Part shown: in pieces, positions 1 to 6,961 of the stretch
How positions within the stretch are numbered: the stretch's first letter is position 1
How the letters are laid out: each line of letters starts with the position of its first letter
NCBI GenBank assembly: GCA_946481035.1
Contig: CAMLNK010000208.1
Span: forward strand, 1 to 6,961
DNA length: 6,961 nt
Origin: an uncultured Dyadobacter sp.
GTDB lineage: Bacteria > Bacteroidota > Bacteroidia > Cytophagales > Spirosomataceae
Direction of reading: 5' to 3'
Translations under genes and position numbers: made by a program
The notes under the pieces: generated by a model
What the model saw: only the letters and a program-made list of their open reading frames with translations
Told to the model about the DNA's origin: nothing
The model's database searches: none

Positions 1-492
1 GACTACCGCGATGCAGCGGAAAAGCAAACTATACGCGCAGCACTTTCCGCATTGACGGAGGTGTATGGTTTTTCATTTAAAATAGAAGAGGAAAAAGGCG
101 CTGCCGGTAATTACGACTGGGTTTTTACCGATCGGTATTACGCTAATCCGCAGCCGGGGACCACCTACGTTGTGTCAGGTAATGCGCCGCAATGGAATAT
201 TCCCACACAGGTCATTCAGCTACGCGATACGTTGCGGATGGCGGATTCGGAGCTGATCGAAAGCGGCAGGCTGCCGGAATGGCTGGGCGATTTATTAGTA
301 AAACAGCTGGGCCCGGGAACCGCTAAGCCGCCTTTGAGCAAAAGCCAGTTGAATGCATTGTTTGAAAAAGTATCGGCCTCGCATGCGCACGAAGAGGCTA
401 CTTTGCGGCCGTGGTTGCTGCTTGTTTTAACACTATTACTCATCGCGGAACGCTGGTTGGCGCTACGCAAAACGGTGGGAAGCAATGGCTGA
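1..492 (+). CDS. C-terminal part of a BatA-like membrane protein (5' end outside the window)
   Basis: The frame is open from base 1, and 163 residues are visible up to the TGA at 490-492. A TTG at 52 could be taken as a start, but the 17 codons before it (DYRDAAEKQTIRAALSA) run smoothly into the same helix, so this is the end of a longer protein. The visible part is a soluble alpha/beta-looking region, with a 'YDWVFTDRYY' strand-like stretch followed by 'GTTYVVSGN'. A short helical section with 'GRLPEWLGDLL' follows. A single hydrophobic segment lies at about residues 137-153, ending in the basic tail 'ERWLALRK', which should stay in the cytoplasm. An extracytoplasmic domain closed by one C-terminal membrane helix is usual for BatA-type and related double-membrane-segment proteins. 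The assignment rests on this architecture and on the DUF4175-like gene directly downstream. The N-terminal half, which would decide the family, is missing. A DUF4350-type membrane protein is an alternative. Confidence 0.6.
   Translation, partial: DYRDAAEKQTIRAALSALTEVYGFSFKIEEEKGAAGNYDWVFTDRYYANPQPGTTYVVSGNAPQWNIPTQVIQLRDTLRMADSELIESGRLPEWLGDLLVKQLGPGTAKPPLSKSQLNALFEKVSASHAHEEATLRPWLLLVLTLLLIAERWLALRKTVGSNG
485..492 (+). other. 8-base stop/start overlap, probable translational coupling
   Basis: The ATG of the DUF4175-like gene (485-487) lies inside the last codons of the preceding gene, whose TGA is at 490-492. The purine-rich stretch GGTGGGAAGC just upstream may help ribosome binding, but there is no canonical AGGAGG. 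The overlap implies a shared transcript and probably coupled translation of the two membrane proteins. Confidence 0.7.
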
Positions 493-2704
493 TTTACAGA
501 AAATAATCAGGTCGCTGAATACGCAGATCCAGTGGGTGTCCATTGCTAAGTTCCTTATGCTCAGTATTGCTTTTTATTTGCTGGCGACCACGCTACCCGG
601 TGAGCATCCGTGGTTGGAATCGATGATCAGCTCGGTAGGCGGGCTCATAGGTATATTTCACACCAAAGCATTTACCGACCGCAAGCAAAATGCGATCACA
701 CTGCTCCACAGCCATAATCCCGGTCTGGAATACAGCCTCGACTTGCTCGATAAGCCGGATTTAAATCTGGTCGAGCAAATGCAGCTTGAACGCATCGCGG
801 CAAGAAGTGCATCCGTTCCGCATCGGGAAGTGTATCGGGGCATATGGATTTATTTTGCGATTGTACTGTTTGCGACGGGCATCAATTATGGGGTGTACCG
901 TTTGGGAATGAACGAAGAGGCGCCCGAAAAAGCAGCGGCGCAGCAATCCGTTAAATCTCCGGATATACCGCCCAAAGCACCGCAATACCGTACTGCGCGG
1001 GTAAAAGTAACGCCGCCTACCTACACCGGCCTGCATGTGAAAACGTCTTCGGATTTGAATATCAGCTCGTTGGTAGGATCAATTGTGGAATGGTCGGTGG
1101 AGTTTGATAACCCGGGCGGCCTCAGTGTCCGCATTGCCAACAGCCGCGGCGAGGAGCTGGGTTTGAAGGAATCCAATGGCGCATTTGTGCTTCGTGACCG
1201 CATAACCGGCTCGGGTTTGTATGCTATTAAAGGCTATTGGAAGGATTCACTGGTTTACCAATCCGATTTCTACAAACTCGAAGCATTACCCGATCTGGCG
1301 CCGCGTATCGAGCCTGTTTCGAAGGAACTTTACCGCTACCATTTCCTGAAAGACTCGAAAAATATCAGCGTTTCTGCCAGAATATCGGATGATTTCCGGG
1401 TTAAGCAGGCCTTTATCGTGGCTACCGTGGCGCGGGGTTCAGGCGAAAATGTCAAATTCCGTGAAGTACGTATGCCGCTCAGTCCGGCCGATTTCAAGGA
1501 GGCCAGTATTCGCAAAACTATCGACCTGAATGCATTGAATTTCACACCGGGCGACGAGCTTTACTATTACTGGGCGGCGGTTGATAACAGGCAGCCGGAA
1601 GCGAATTTTGCTAAATCCGATACGTATTTCATTGTGTATAAGGATACTGCTAAAATCGACGACGCAGAGCTGGCAACCATGGCGGTGAATGTGATGCCGG
1701 AATATTTCCGCAGCCAGCGACAGATCATTATTGATACCGAAAAGCTCATTGCCAGGCGGAAACGGCTCAATACCAAAGATTTCAATGCGACATCGAACGA
1801 GATCGGTTTTGACCAGAAAGTGCTCCGGCTGCGGTATGGGCAATACCTGGGCGAGGAATTTGAAACCAGTATTGGCGGCGATAACCCTGCGGCGGATAAC
1901 GGCAATATCATCGACGCATTCACGCATCATTCCGACGGCCACGGCGAAGGTGCCGCCGAATCGCGGACCGGTGAGCCCCGCGCTGGTGAGCCCGTACACG
2001 CGGAGGAGCCCGCGCATGCACACACGCAGGAGCCCGCGGGAGAGAAGGACCCGCTCGCTGCATTGATGGAGCAATACACGCATGCGCACGACGATGCCGA
2101 AACGAATACTTTTTATGAACAATCGACGCGCAGCCTTTTGAAAATGGCTTTGGAGCAAATGTGGCAGTCGGAGCTGCATTTGCGCCTCTATGAGCCCGAA
2201 AAGGCGCTGCCGTTTGAAAATAAGGCTTTGGAATACCTCAAAACGGCCCAGCAAAAAGCGCGGACCTACGTGAAGAAAAGCGGCTATGACCCGCCGCCGA
2301 TTAAGGAAAAAGAGAAGCGGCTAACCGGCGAGCTCAAAGACCTGACGGCAAAATGGGAGTTTGAAAAAGATTATAACCAAAAGCAAACCGCCGCGCTGGC
2401 CGCTGCATTGCTGGGTTACCTGGAAAAAGGTCAACTACCCCAAGGCCAACAGGCAAGACTGGCAGCATTGAGCTCGGAAATGGCCCAGCGGCTCTCCGAA
2501 AGCGGGCCGTTCAATGGCGGCTTGCAGAACTGGGGCATGTTGGCGGCATTACAAAAACTCGCAAGCGGCAGGGCTTTGAAAGATGCTGAATTGGCTGGTT
2601 TAAAGCGGGATTTGTACAAACGGACGGATGCCGCATTGCAAAGCCGCTCGTCGTGGTTGGGAGAGAAAAAGTTGGAAGCCGCATTCCGGAAAGCGTTGCG
2701 GTAG
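485..2704 (+). CDS. DUF4175-like multi-domain membrane protein
   Basis: This complete protein has 739 residues. Three hydrophobic segments lie at about residues 18-36, 43-58 and 118-138, the N-terminal arrangement typical of DUF4175-like proteins. Two beta-rich, Ig-like regions follow. The first, about 168-265, begins with 'VKVTPPTYTGL'. The second, about 270-385, contains 'ISDDFRVKQAFIVATVARG' and 'GDELYYYWAAVDNRQPE'. The stretch at residues 404-421 ('MPEYFRSQRQIIIDTEKL') and the 'GFDQKVLRLRYGQYLGEEFE' block at 441-460 match what I remember as the most conserved part of the Bacteroidota members. A low-complexity His/Glu/Pro insert at 481-535 leads into an alpha-helical C-terminal part (540-739) with no further membrane segment. 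The bulk of the protein is probably extracytoplasmic. Its molecular role is not known; such genes commonly sit beside MoxR, DUF58 and BatA genes. The ATG at 485 is chosen because the first membrane helix follows soon after and it overlaps the upstream stop. Some databases label such proteins with unrelated names. The family call comes from remembered motifs, not a search. Confidence 0.72.
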   Translation: MADLQKIIRSLNTQIQWVSIAKFLMLSIAFYLLATTLPGEHPWLESMISSVGGLIGIFHTKAFTDRKQNAITLLHSHNPGLEYSLDLLDKPDLNLVEQMQLERIAARSASVPHREVYRGIWIYFAIVLFATGINYGVYRLGMNEEAPEKAAAQQSVKSPDIPPKAPQYRTARVKVTPPTYTGLHVKTSSDLNISSLVGSIVEWSVEFDNPGGLSVRIANSRGEELGLKESNGAFVLRDRITGSGLYAIKGYWKDSLVYQSDFYKLEALPDLAPRIEPVSKELYRYHFLKDSKNISVSARISDDFRVKQAFIVATVARGSGENVKFREVRMPLSPADFKEASIRKTIDLNALNFTPGDELYYYWAAVDNRQPEANFAKSDTYFIVYKDTAKIDDAELATMAVNVMPEYFRSQRQIIIDTEKLIARRKRLNTKDFNATSNEIGFDQKVLRLRYGQYLGEEFETSIGGDNPAADNGNIIDAFTHHSDGHGEGAAESRTGEPRAGEPVHAEEPAHAHTQEPAGEKDPLAALMEQYTHAHDDAETNTFYEQSTRSLLKMALEQMWQSELHLRLYEPEKALPFENKALEYLKTAQQKARTYVKKSGYDPPPIKEKEKRLTGELKDLTAKWEFEKDYNQKQTAALAAALLGYLEKGQLPQGQQARLAALSSEMAQRLSESGPFNGGLQNWGMLAALQKLASGRALKDAELAGLKRDLYKRTDAALQSRSSWLGEKKLEAAFRKALR
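1925..2089 (+). other. His/Glu/Pro-rich low-complexity insert in the DUF4175-like protein
   Basis: Residues 481-535 hold eight histidines (481, 482, 486, 505, 511, 513, 533, 535) among many Glu, Ala, Gly and Pro. No secondary structure is expected. It separates the conserved 'RLRYGQYLGEEFE' block from the C-terminal helical part. Acidic, His-rich linkers occur at this place in related Bacteroidota proteins as I recall them, with variable length. Metal binding is possible but not shown. Confidence 0.75.
1973..2036 (+). repeat. Four in-frame GAGCCC repeats encoding Glu-Pro units
   Basis: GAGCCC occurs at 1973, 1988, 2006 and 2030, spaced 15, 18 and 24 bases apart. All copies are in the reading frame and encode Glu-Pro at residues 497-498, 502-503, 508-509 and 516-517. 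The spacing is always a multiple of three, as expected for a linker that grew by in-frame duplication and then drifted. It is imperfect and short. Confidence 0.6.
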
Positions 2705-2737
2705 TCCCTTTAAGATTTTAGCAAGAATTAACACCGA

Positions 2738-4372
2738 ATGATCCATACCGATTTCAACTGGACAGAACCCTTGAATATCCTGCTGCTCGTGGCGGCGTTG
2801 GCGCCGCTGGTGCTGCAATGCGTGCTGCTCTTTACGCGGCACCGGAATGTCGGCAGGTTTGGTATTCGATTGATTTTGAATGTGTTGTTGTGGGTGAGCT
2901 TGGCGGTGTGGCTATTGGATCCGTATTTTAAAACCAATGCAGGCTCGAAAGTAGGACTGCTGATTGCGGAAAACGTGCCTTTTGAAGTTGCCGGGCACAT
3001 TCGGGATAGTCTGGCGGGGGCTGAGCTGATTGGGGGGGACGAGATCGCCGACCGCCCGATGGATACGCTGGTGATTGCCGGGCAGGATTTTGACGAACAG
3101 ACCTTTGCTTCGATCCGGCAGTTGCGACACGCGCCCATCTTGCAGTGGAAGCCCTGGTTTGCCCCGAACGAGCTCAGCGACCTGCATTGGAAGGGGATAT
3201 TGCGTAAAGGTGAGATGCAGCGGATCGAAGGTAGCATTCGGTTATCCCAAAAAGGGACAATGCTGGTACGCTACGCAGGCCGCACGCTCGACAGCGCCGC
3301 ACTAAATGCCGGTGAAAGCAATTTCAGACTTACATTTCCCGCATTCAGCGAAGGCCGGACAACCGTTACTCTGGACCTCGGCGGGCAAACAATCGACACG
3401 GTCCGCTTTTTCACACAGCCCGAAGAGAAGCTGACCATCCGTTTCCTACTCGATAACCCCGATTTCGAAACGCGCAACCTGGCTACCTGGCTTGGAAAGC
3501 AAGGCCATGCTGTTTTGTACGATGCCGCGCTATCGAAAGATATCCGCAGTAAGTTGAATATCAACCGCGCTGCCGAGCCGGACGTGATCGTAACCAGTGC
3601 TTCGAATGCAGCCCACGGGGCTGTAAAGAAGGCCGTGAATACAGGTAAAAGCGTACTTTTTTTGCAGCTCACCGACCCGGCAGCGGAACTCCGGACGATC
3701 GACAATGCATTAAATACGCGTTTTCATGCGGTGAAAATTTCCAATGACGAATCGGTTTCCGTAGCAGCTTCGCTAACCGCGCTGCCTTTCCGTTTCGAGC
3801 CGCGCGCTTTTCAAATGCAAGTTGTGCATTATCCCGTGGCAACCGAAAAAACGACCGGGAAAATCGCTGTAAGCCTGCTGAATGAGACATTCCCGATGCA
3901 GCTGTCGGGTGATAGCATTGCATATGGTAGAGTTTGGAATGAAATCCTCGCATACGCGCGTCCCGCGCAGGCGCCCGTGCTCGAATGCGACGCCCCGGTT
4001 TTTCAAAGCGTGCCTGTAACAATGCATTTGAACAATTTACAGCCAATGCCCCGGTTTTTAACATTGGGGCGGGATACCATTTCAACAATGACCTCTGCAT
4101 TGAATGACCGCTCGGCCACCGCCAGTTTTCTGCCAGTGGAAAATGGCTGGCGGTCTCTTCACGATTCGCTGGATACCGAGCTTTATGTGCAGGACTACTC
4201 GCCGTTGCGGTATGCAGCGCGCATGCAGCATTTTATTCAATCCACACAAAAATTAACCCCGACAACCGGCCCGAAAGACAATGCGGGCCCGACAAGAAGG
4301 CTGCCCGGCTGGGTGTGGTTTACCTGGCTGATGATCGTACTCACGGCGCTCTGGATCGAGCCGAAGCTGTGA
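2738..4372 (+). CDS. BatA-like membrane protein with amidotransferase-like extracytoplasmic domain
   Basis: This complete protein has 544 residues. Two hydrophobic segments at about 12-33 and 40-60 are joined by a basic turn (TRHRNVGRFGIR), and a third lies at about 523-540, followed by the short tail 'EPKL'. The 460 residues between should face the periplasm. They fall into an alpha/beta stretch (about 70-140), with 'KVGLLIAE' and 'DTLVIAGQDFDE' as strand-like parts, then a beta-sandwich-like stretch (about 160-227). A second alpha/beta region (about 232-410) begins with 'TIRFLLDNPDFETRNLATWL' and includes 'PDVIVTSASNAA' and 'GKSVLFLQL'. That pattern recalls the class I glutamine-amidotransferase-like fold found in BatA-related membrane proteins. 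The only cysteines are C28 in the first membrane segment and C417, so a nucleophile-elbow Cys is not apparent and catalysis is unlikely. It follows the DUF4175-like gene by 33 bases, most likely in the same operon. Its function is unknown; a structural or partner-binding role in a MoxR-associated membrane assembly is an inference. The ATG at 2738 is the obvious start. Confidence 0.65.
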   Translation: MIHTDFNWTEPLNILLLVAALAPLVLQCVLLFTRHRNVGRFGIRLILNVLLWVSLAVWLLDPYFKTNAGSKVGLLIAENVPFEVAGHIRDSLAGAELIGGDEIADRPMDTLVIAGQDFDEQTFASIRQLRHAPILQWKPWFAPNELSDLHWKGILRKGEMQRIEGSIRLSQKGTMLVRYAGRTLDSAALNAGESNFRLTFPAFSEGRTTVTLDLGGQTIDTVRFFTQPEEKLTIRFLLDNPDFETRNLATWLGKQGHAVLYDAALSKDIRSKLNINRAAEPDVIVTSASNAAHGAVKKAVNTGKSVLFLQLTDPAAELRTIDNALNTRFHAVKISNDESVSVAASLTALPFRFEPRAFQMQVVHYPVATEKTTGKIAVSLLNETFPMQLSGDSIAYGRVWNEILAYARPAQAPVLECDAPVFQSVPVTMHLNNLQPMPRFLTLGRDTISTMTSALNDRSATASFLPVENGWRSLHDSLDTELYVQDYSPLRYAARMQHFIQSTQKLTPTTGPKDNAGPTRRLPGWVWFTWLMIVLTALWIEPKL

Positions 4373-4425
4373 AGGTCAGCGCTTTGTGAGGTCTTCCATC
4401 GTAATTTGCCCGCGATATTGCTGCA
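4373..4425. other. 53-base gap between convergent genes
   Basis: Both flanking genes end here. I see no stem followed by a T-run on either strand. The nearest inverted repeat, CCGCA-AGC-TGCGG at 4435-4447, lies inside the last codons of the permease and lacks a T-tract. Termination may be factor-dependent, or the transcripts may overlap. Confidence 0.6.
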
Positions 4426-6961
4426 TCACTCCGACCGCAAGCTGCGGATAGGGTTCATCGTGGCGGCTTTGATGGCCTGGAAGCTTACCGTGAGCAGGGT
4501 GATCAGCAGCGTACCGATGCCGGTCAATGCGAATATCCACCAGGAAATGGTCGTGTGGTAATCGTATTTCTGCAACCAGCCGTTCAGAAAGTAGTAGGCG
4601 CCGGGCGTGGCGATGAGGAATGCAATGCAAACGAGCATGACAAAATCGCGTGACAGCAAGCCCCAAACGCTCATGACCGTCGCGCCAAGCACTTTTCGGA
4701 CACCGATTTCCTTCGTCCGCTGCTCGGCAATGAAGGATGCCACGCCGAAGAGGCCCAGGCAACTGATGAGTACCGCAAGTACCGAAAAGAAGGTTGTGAG
4801 TTTGCCGATACGTACTTCGTCGACGAATTTGCGCGCGTATACCTCGTCTACAAACTGGTATTCAAACGGTGACCCCGGATCATATTTTTCAAAAACGGTT
4901 TTGATTTTTTCAATCGATGCGGATGAGCCGGCGGCCGGGTTTAGTCGGATGTTGATCACATTGCCCTGACCGGGCGAAAGACAGAAAAATTGAGGCCTGG
5001 AAGGCGCATAGGGCGAGTTTACCACGATGTCCTTGATCACGCCAACGATCTTGTAAGGCTTTTTGAACCACGTCATCGGTTCGTCGACCGGGTGTTTCAA
5101 GCCCATGAATTTCACCGCTGTTTCGTTCACGACCAATGCCACCGAGTCCGTCGCAAACTCGCGCGAGAAATCGCGGCCTTGTACGAATTGCCAGCCGACC
5201 GTTTTCCCATAATCATATGAAACCTCATCGAACGAGAAATCGACGGACTGCTCCGGATCTTTGCCTTTCCATTCAAAACCGCTCGTGGACGACCACGTTT
5301 CGGTAGTAGGGCCGTCCGACTCGGCCATTTCTGTAATGGCTCGATTGCTTTTCAAATCATTGCGGATGGCTTCAAAATGCTTGTGGGCGGCGTCTGTTGA
5401 GGTGAAAATAGAAATGAGCCCGTCGCGGCTGTAACCTACCGGACGGTTCTTGGCGAACTGTATTTGCTTGAATACCACTGCTGTTCCGATGATAAGGATG
5501 ATCGACACCGCGAACTGGACCACTACCAGTACTTTTCTGGGTACCGCAGCGAAGCGGCCCGCCCGGAAAGTGCCTTTTAATACCTTCACAGGCTGAAAAG
5601 ACGATAAATACAATGCAGGGTAACTACCCGCGATAATGGCTGTGACGATACTGAAACCAATGCCGGCTGCCCAGAATTCAGGCCGGGACCAGGGCATGGC
5701 GATCTTCTTGTCGGCTACTTCGTTGAAAAACGGCAAGCATAGTACCACCAGCACGATCGAAAGCACAAATGCGAAGCCTACTACCAGAAATGATTCTGAG
5801 AAAAACTGCGTGATAAGCTGGTTGCGTACCGATCCGACTGCTTTGCGGATACCTACTTCCTTTGCCCGCTTTTCGGAACGTGCGGTACTGAGGTTCATGA
5901 AGTTAATGCAAGCCAGCAGCAATACGAACACGCCGATGGTACCGAAAAGCCATACGAATTCGATGCGACCACCCACGCGATGCCCTTGCTTGAACTCCGA
6001 ATAGAGGTGCCAGTCGGCCATCGGATTCAGGAACACGTCGGGTTTGTATTTCAATTGCTCCTTATTGATATTTCTTTTCTTGATATCCCTGATGCGCGCC
6101 GAGGCCTGGTCGATGTCCGCATTGTCGATCAGCTGCACGAAAGTATGATAGGCATTGGGCCGCCACGGGTCTTCCATGGTTTTGAGCCAGGGGTTGGCGA
6201 TGATCATCAGTTGCCATGGCATCAGGAACGACACTTCGCGGAATGTGGTGTTGTTAGGAAAATCTTCATACACGCCCGTTACTTTCACATTCAGGTTGTT
6301 ATCGATCTTCATCGTTTTGTCGGTGGGGTCGGTATCGCCAAAATAGGCCTTTGCCACCGATTCGGAGAGCATGATCGAGTAGGGATCTTTCAATCCGGCG
6401 CGGGTACCGTGGATCATGCGCAGGCTGAGCATTTCGGGTGCGTCGGGCTCGATGTAGGTCCCGTTTTTATTGAATTTCCGGTCGCCGGTGGCCAGGATAT
6501 GCTTGCTGTTCCAGGAAGCCATGATCACATATTTGAAATCCGCTCCGTAGTTCCGCCAGATCTCGTCGCCGATGGGAAACGGCAGGGACGTTTGCGTGCC
6601 GATCTCTCCGTTGAATGTCTGATGCTGCCACACCTGAGCAATGCGGTCGTGGTTTTCGAAATGCCTGTCGAACGATAGCTCGTCGTAGATCCAGAGGCCG
6701 ATTAACATTGCCACTACCATTCCCATGGCCAAACCGGTAATGTTAATGAAGCTGTAAGCCTTGTTTTTGCTTAGCGTGCGGAGCGAAATTTTTAGATAGT
6801 TTTTAATCATGGCAGGACTGAAAATATAGGTGGGTGAATAGGTGCGGGGTTTGCGTTTCATAAAGTACGGGCGCACGTAGCGCGCGGATGCGAGCAGGTA
6901 TCGCAGGCGTGCCACGCGGGTGCTGCCTTGCTGCACCTGGCAGGAGTACACTTCATGCAGG
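4426..6961 (-). CDS. ABC transporter permease, FtsX/MacB type, with permease-prefix tail (5' end outside the window)
   Basis: Residues are numbered from the GTG at 6951, giving 841 residues to the TGA at 4428-4426. The frame continues through Glu, His and Leu to the window edge, so the GTG is not a proven start. Residues 1-47, with 'RLRYLLASARYVRPYFMKRK', resemble the end of the prefix region of Bacteroidota orphan permeases. The canonical permease begins at about Met48 (codon 6810-6808, 'MIKNYLKISLRTLSKNKAYS'). Predicted membrane segments lie at about 66-89, 332-355, 384-406, 426-449, 473-495, 720-742, 770-792 and 803-826. MacB-like extracytoplasmic domains lie at about 91-320 and 500-710. 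Each half carries the cytoplasmic coupling motif after its membrane helix: 'EKRAKEVGIRKAVGS' (360-374) and 'EQRTKEIGVRKVLGA' (743-757). These contact an ATPase in known relatives. Eight segments in two FtsX units is the usual double-length form. No ATPase gene is visible. The substrate is unknown; relatives are linked to peptide, lipoprotein or antimicrobial export. Confidence 0.92.
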   Translation of the reverse strand, partial: LHEVYSCQVQQGSTRVARLRYLLASARYVRPYFMKRKPRTYSPTYIFSPAMIKNYLKISLRTLSKNKAYSFINITGLAMGMVVAMLIGLWIYDELSFDRHFENHDRIAQVWQHQTFNGEIGTQTSLPFPIGDEIWRNYGADFKYVIMASWNSKHILATGDRKFNKNGTYIEPDAPEMLSLRMIHGTRAGLKDPYSIMLSESVAKAYFGDTDPTDKTMKIDNNLNVKVTGVYEDFPNNTTFREVSFLMPWQLMIIANPWLKTMEDPWRPNAYHTFVQLIDNADIDQASARIRDIKKRNINKEQLKYKPDVFLNPMADWHLYSEFKQGHRVGGRIEFVWLFGTIGVFVLLLACINFMNLSTARSEKRAKEVGIRKAVGSVRNQLITQFFSESFLVVGFAFVLSIVLVVLCLPFFNEVADKKIAMPWSRPEFWAAGIGFSIVTAIIAGSYPALYLSSFQPVKVLKGTFRAGRFAAVPRKVLVVVQFAVSIILIIGTAVVFKQIQFAKNRPVGYSRDGLISIFTSTDAAHKHFEAIRNDLKSNRAITEMAESDGPTTETWSSTSGFEWKGKDPEQSVDFSFDEVSYDYGKTVGWQFVQGRDFSREFATDSVALVVNETAVKFMGLKHPVDEPMTWFKKPYKIVGVIKDIVVNSPYAPSRPQFFCLSPGQGNVINIRLNPAAGSSASIEKIKTVFEKYDPGSPFEYQFVDEVYARKFVDEVRIGKLTTFFSVLAVLISCLGLFGVASFIAEQRTKEIGVRKVLGATVMSVWGLLSRDFVMLVCIAFLIATPGAYYFLNGWLQKYDYHTTISWWIFALTGIGTLLITLLTVSFQAIKAATMNPIRSLRSE
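6811..6960 (-). other. C-terminal part of the permease prefix region
   Basis: Codons from the window edge (Leu-His-Glu) to just before Met48 of the permease form a basic, helical stretch. It runs into 'YVRPYFMKRKPRTY' and a short Ser/Pro linker before the first FtsX unit. This order, with 'LRP..-KRK' just ahead of the 'MIKNYLKI' block, is as I remember it in prefix-bearing permeases of Dyadobacter-like bacteria. Most of the domain lies outside the window. Confidence 0.6.

Noticed and set aside
1439..2254. Long minus-strand open frame (271 codons) opposite the DUF4175-like gene
   Set aside because: It is antisense to a well-supported coding region and its translation shows no domain, membrane pattern or family motif; long antisense frames are common in this kind of composition.
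2705..2737. Possible promoter or terminator in the 33-base gap before the third plus-strand gene
   Set aside because: The gap is AT-rich but shows neither a Bacteroidota-type TAnnTTTG element nor a hairpin; it is best read as an operon spacer.
353..4107. Recurrent GCATTG hexamer across the plus-strand genes
   Set aside because: The copies I checked encode in-frame Ala-Leu and alternate with GCTTTG and GCGTTG, so this is ordinary codon choice and not a DNA motif.
4268..4289. Inverted repeat GGCCCG / CGGGCC with a 10-base loop
   Set aside because: It lies in a Gly/Pro linker of the 544-residue protein, about 80 bases before the stop, and has no T-tract; likely chance from GC-rich codons.
4376..4399. 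Seven-codon minus-strand frame (MEDLTKR) in the convergent gap
   Set aside because: Too short to support, no upstream signal, and it is the tail of a longer shadow frame crossing the permease end.
4435..4447. Inverted repeat CCGCA-AGC-TGCGG near the permease stop
   Set aside because: Only a 5-base stem, inside coding sequence and with no T-run on either strand, so not a convincing terminator.
5980..6678. Plus-strand open frame of 232 codons opposite the permease
   Set aside because: It is antisense to clear FtsX/MacB coding sequence, and its His/Val/Gly-rich translation is typical of a shadow frame.

Overview
The window looks like the chromosome of a Bacteroidota bacterium of the Cytophagales, with a Dyadobacter/Spirosomaceae-like flavour. 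This rests on protein character only: a double-length FtsX/MacB-type permease of the kind expanded in this group, a DUF4175-like membrane protein with the Bacteroidota-type 'MPEYFRSQRQIIIDTEKL' block, BatA-like membrane proteins, starts without strong Shine-Dalgarno sequences, and roughly balanced base composition. The genus is a guess.

Layout. Positions 1-4372 carry three tightly packed plus-strand genes. They are the C-terminal part of a membrane protein already open at base 1, a complete 739-residue DUF4175-like protein whose start overlaps the previous stop by 8 bases, and, 33 bases later, a complete 544-residue protein with two N-terminal membrane segments, a large extracytoplasmic part and one C-terminal membrane segment. 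A 53-base gap (4373-4425) then separates them from a convergent minus-strand gene filling the rest of the window. That gene is an ABC transporter permease whose frame is still open at the right edge. Coding density is close to complete. I see no RNA gene, insertion sequence, CRISPR array or convincing promoter.

How the genes may work together. The plus-strand set resembles the downstream half of the MoxR ATPase / DUF58 / BatA / DUF4175-type clusters common in Bacteroidota. In these, a cytoplasmic AAA+ ATPase is thought to act with several membrane-anchored proteins carrying VWA-like, Ig-like or glutamine-amidotransferase-like domains. The MoxR and DUF58 genes would lie left of the window and are not seen, so the link is inference. 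The permease is a separate unit. Its N-terminal residues look like the tail of the 'permease prefix' region found in many Bacteroidota orphan permeases, so the real start lies beyond the right edge.

I found no clear novel system. The most interesting points are the His/Glu-Pro-rich insert in the DUF4175-like protein, the apparently non-catalytic amidotransferase-like fold in the 544-residue protein, and the two edge-truncated genes whose apparent TTG and GTG starts are misleading.
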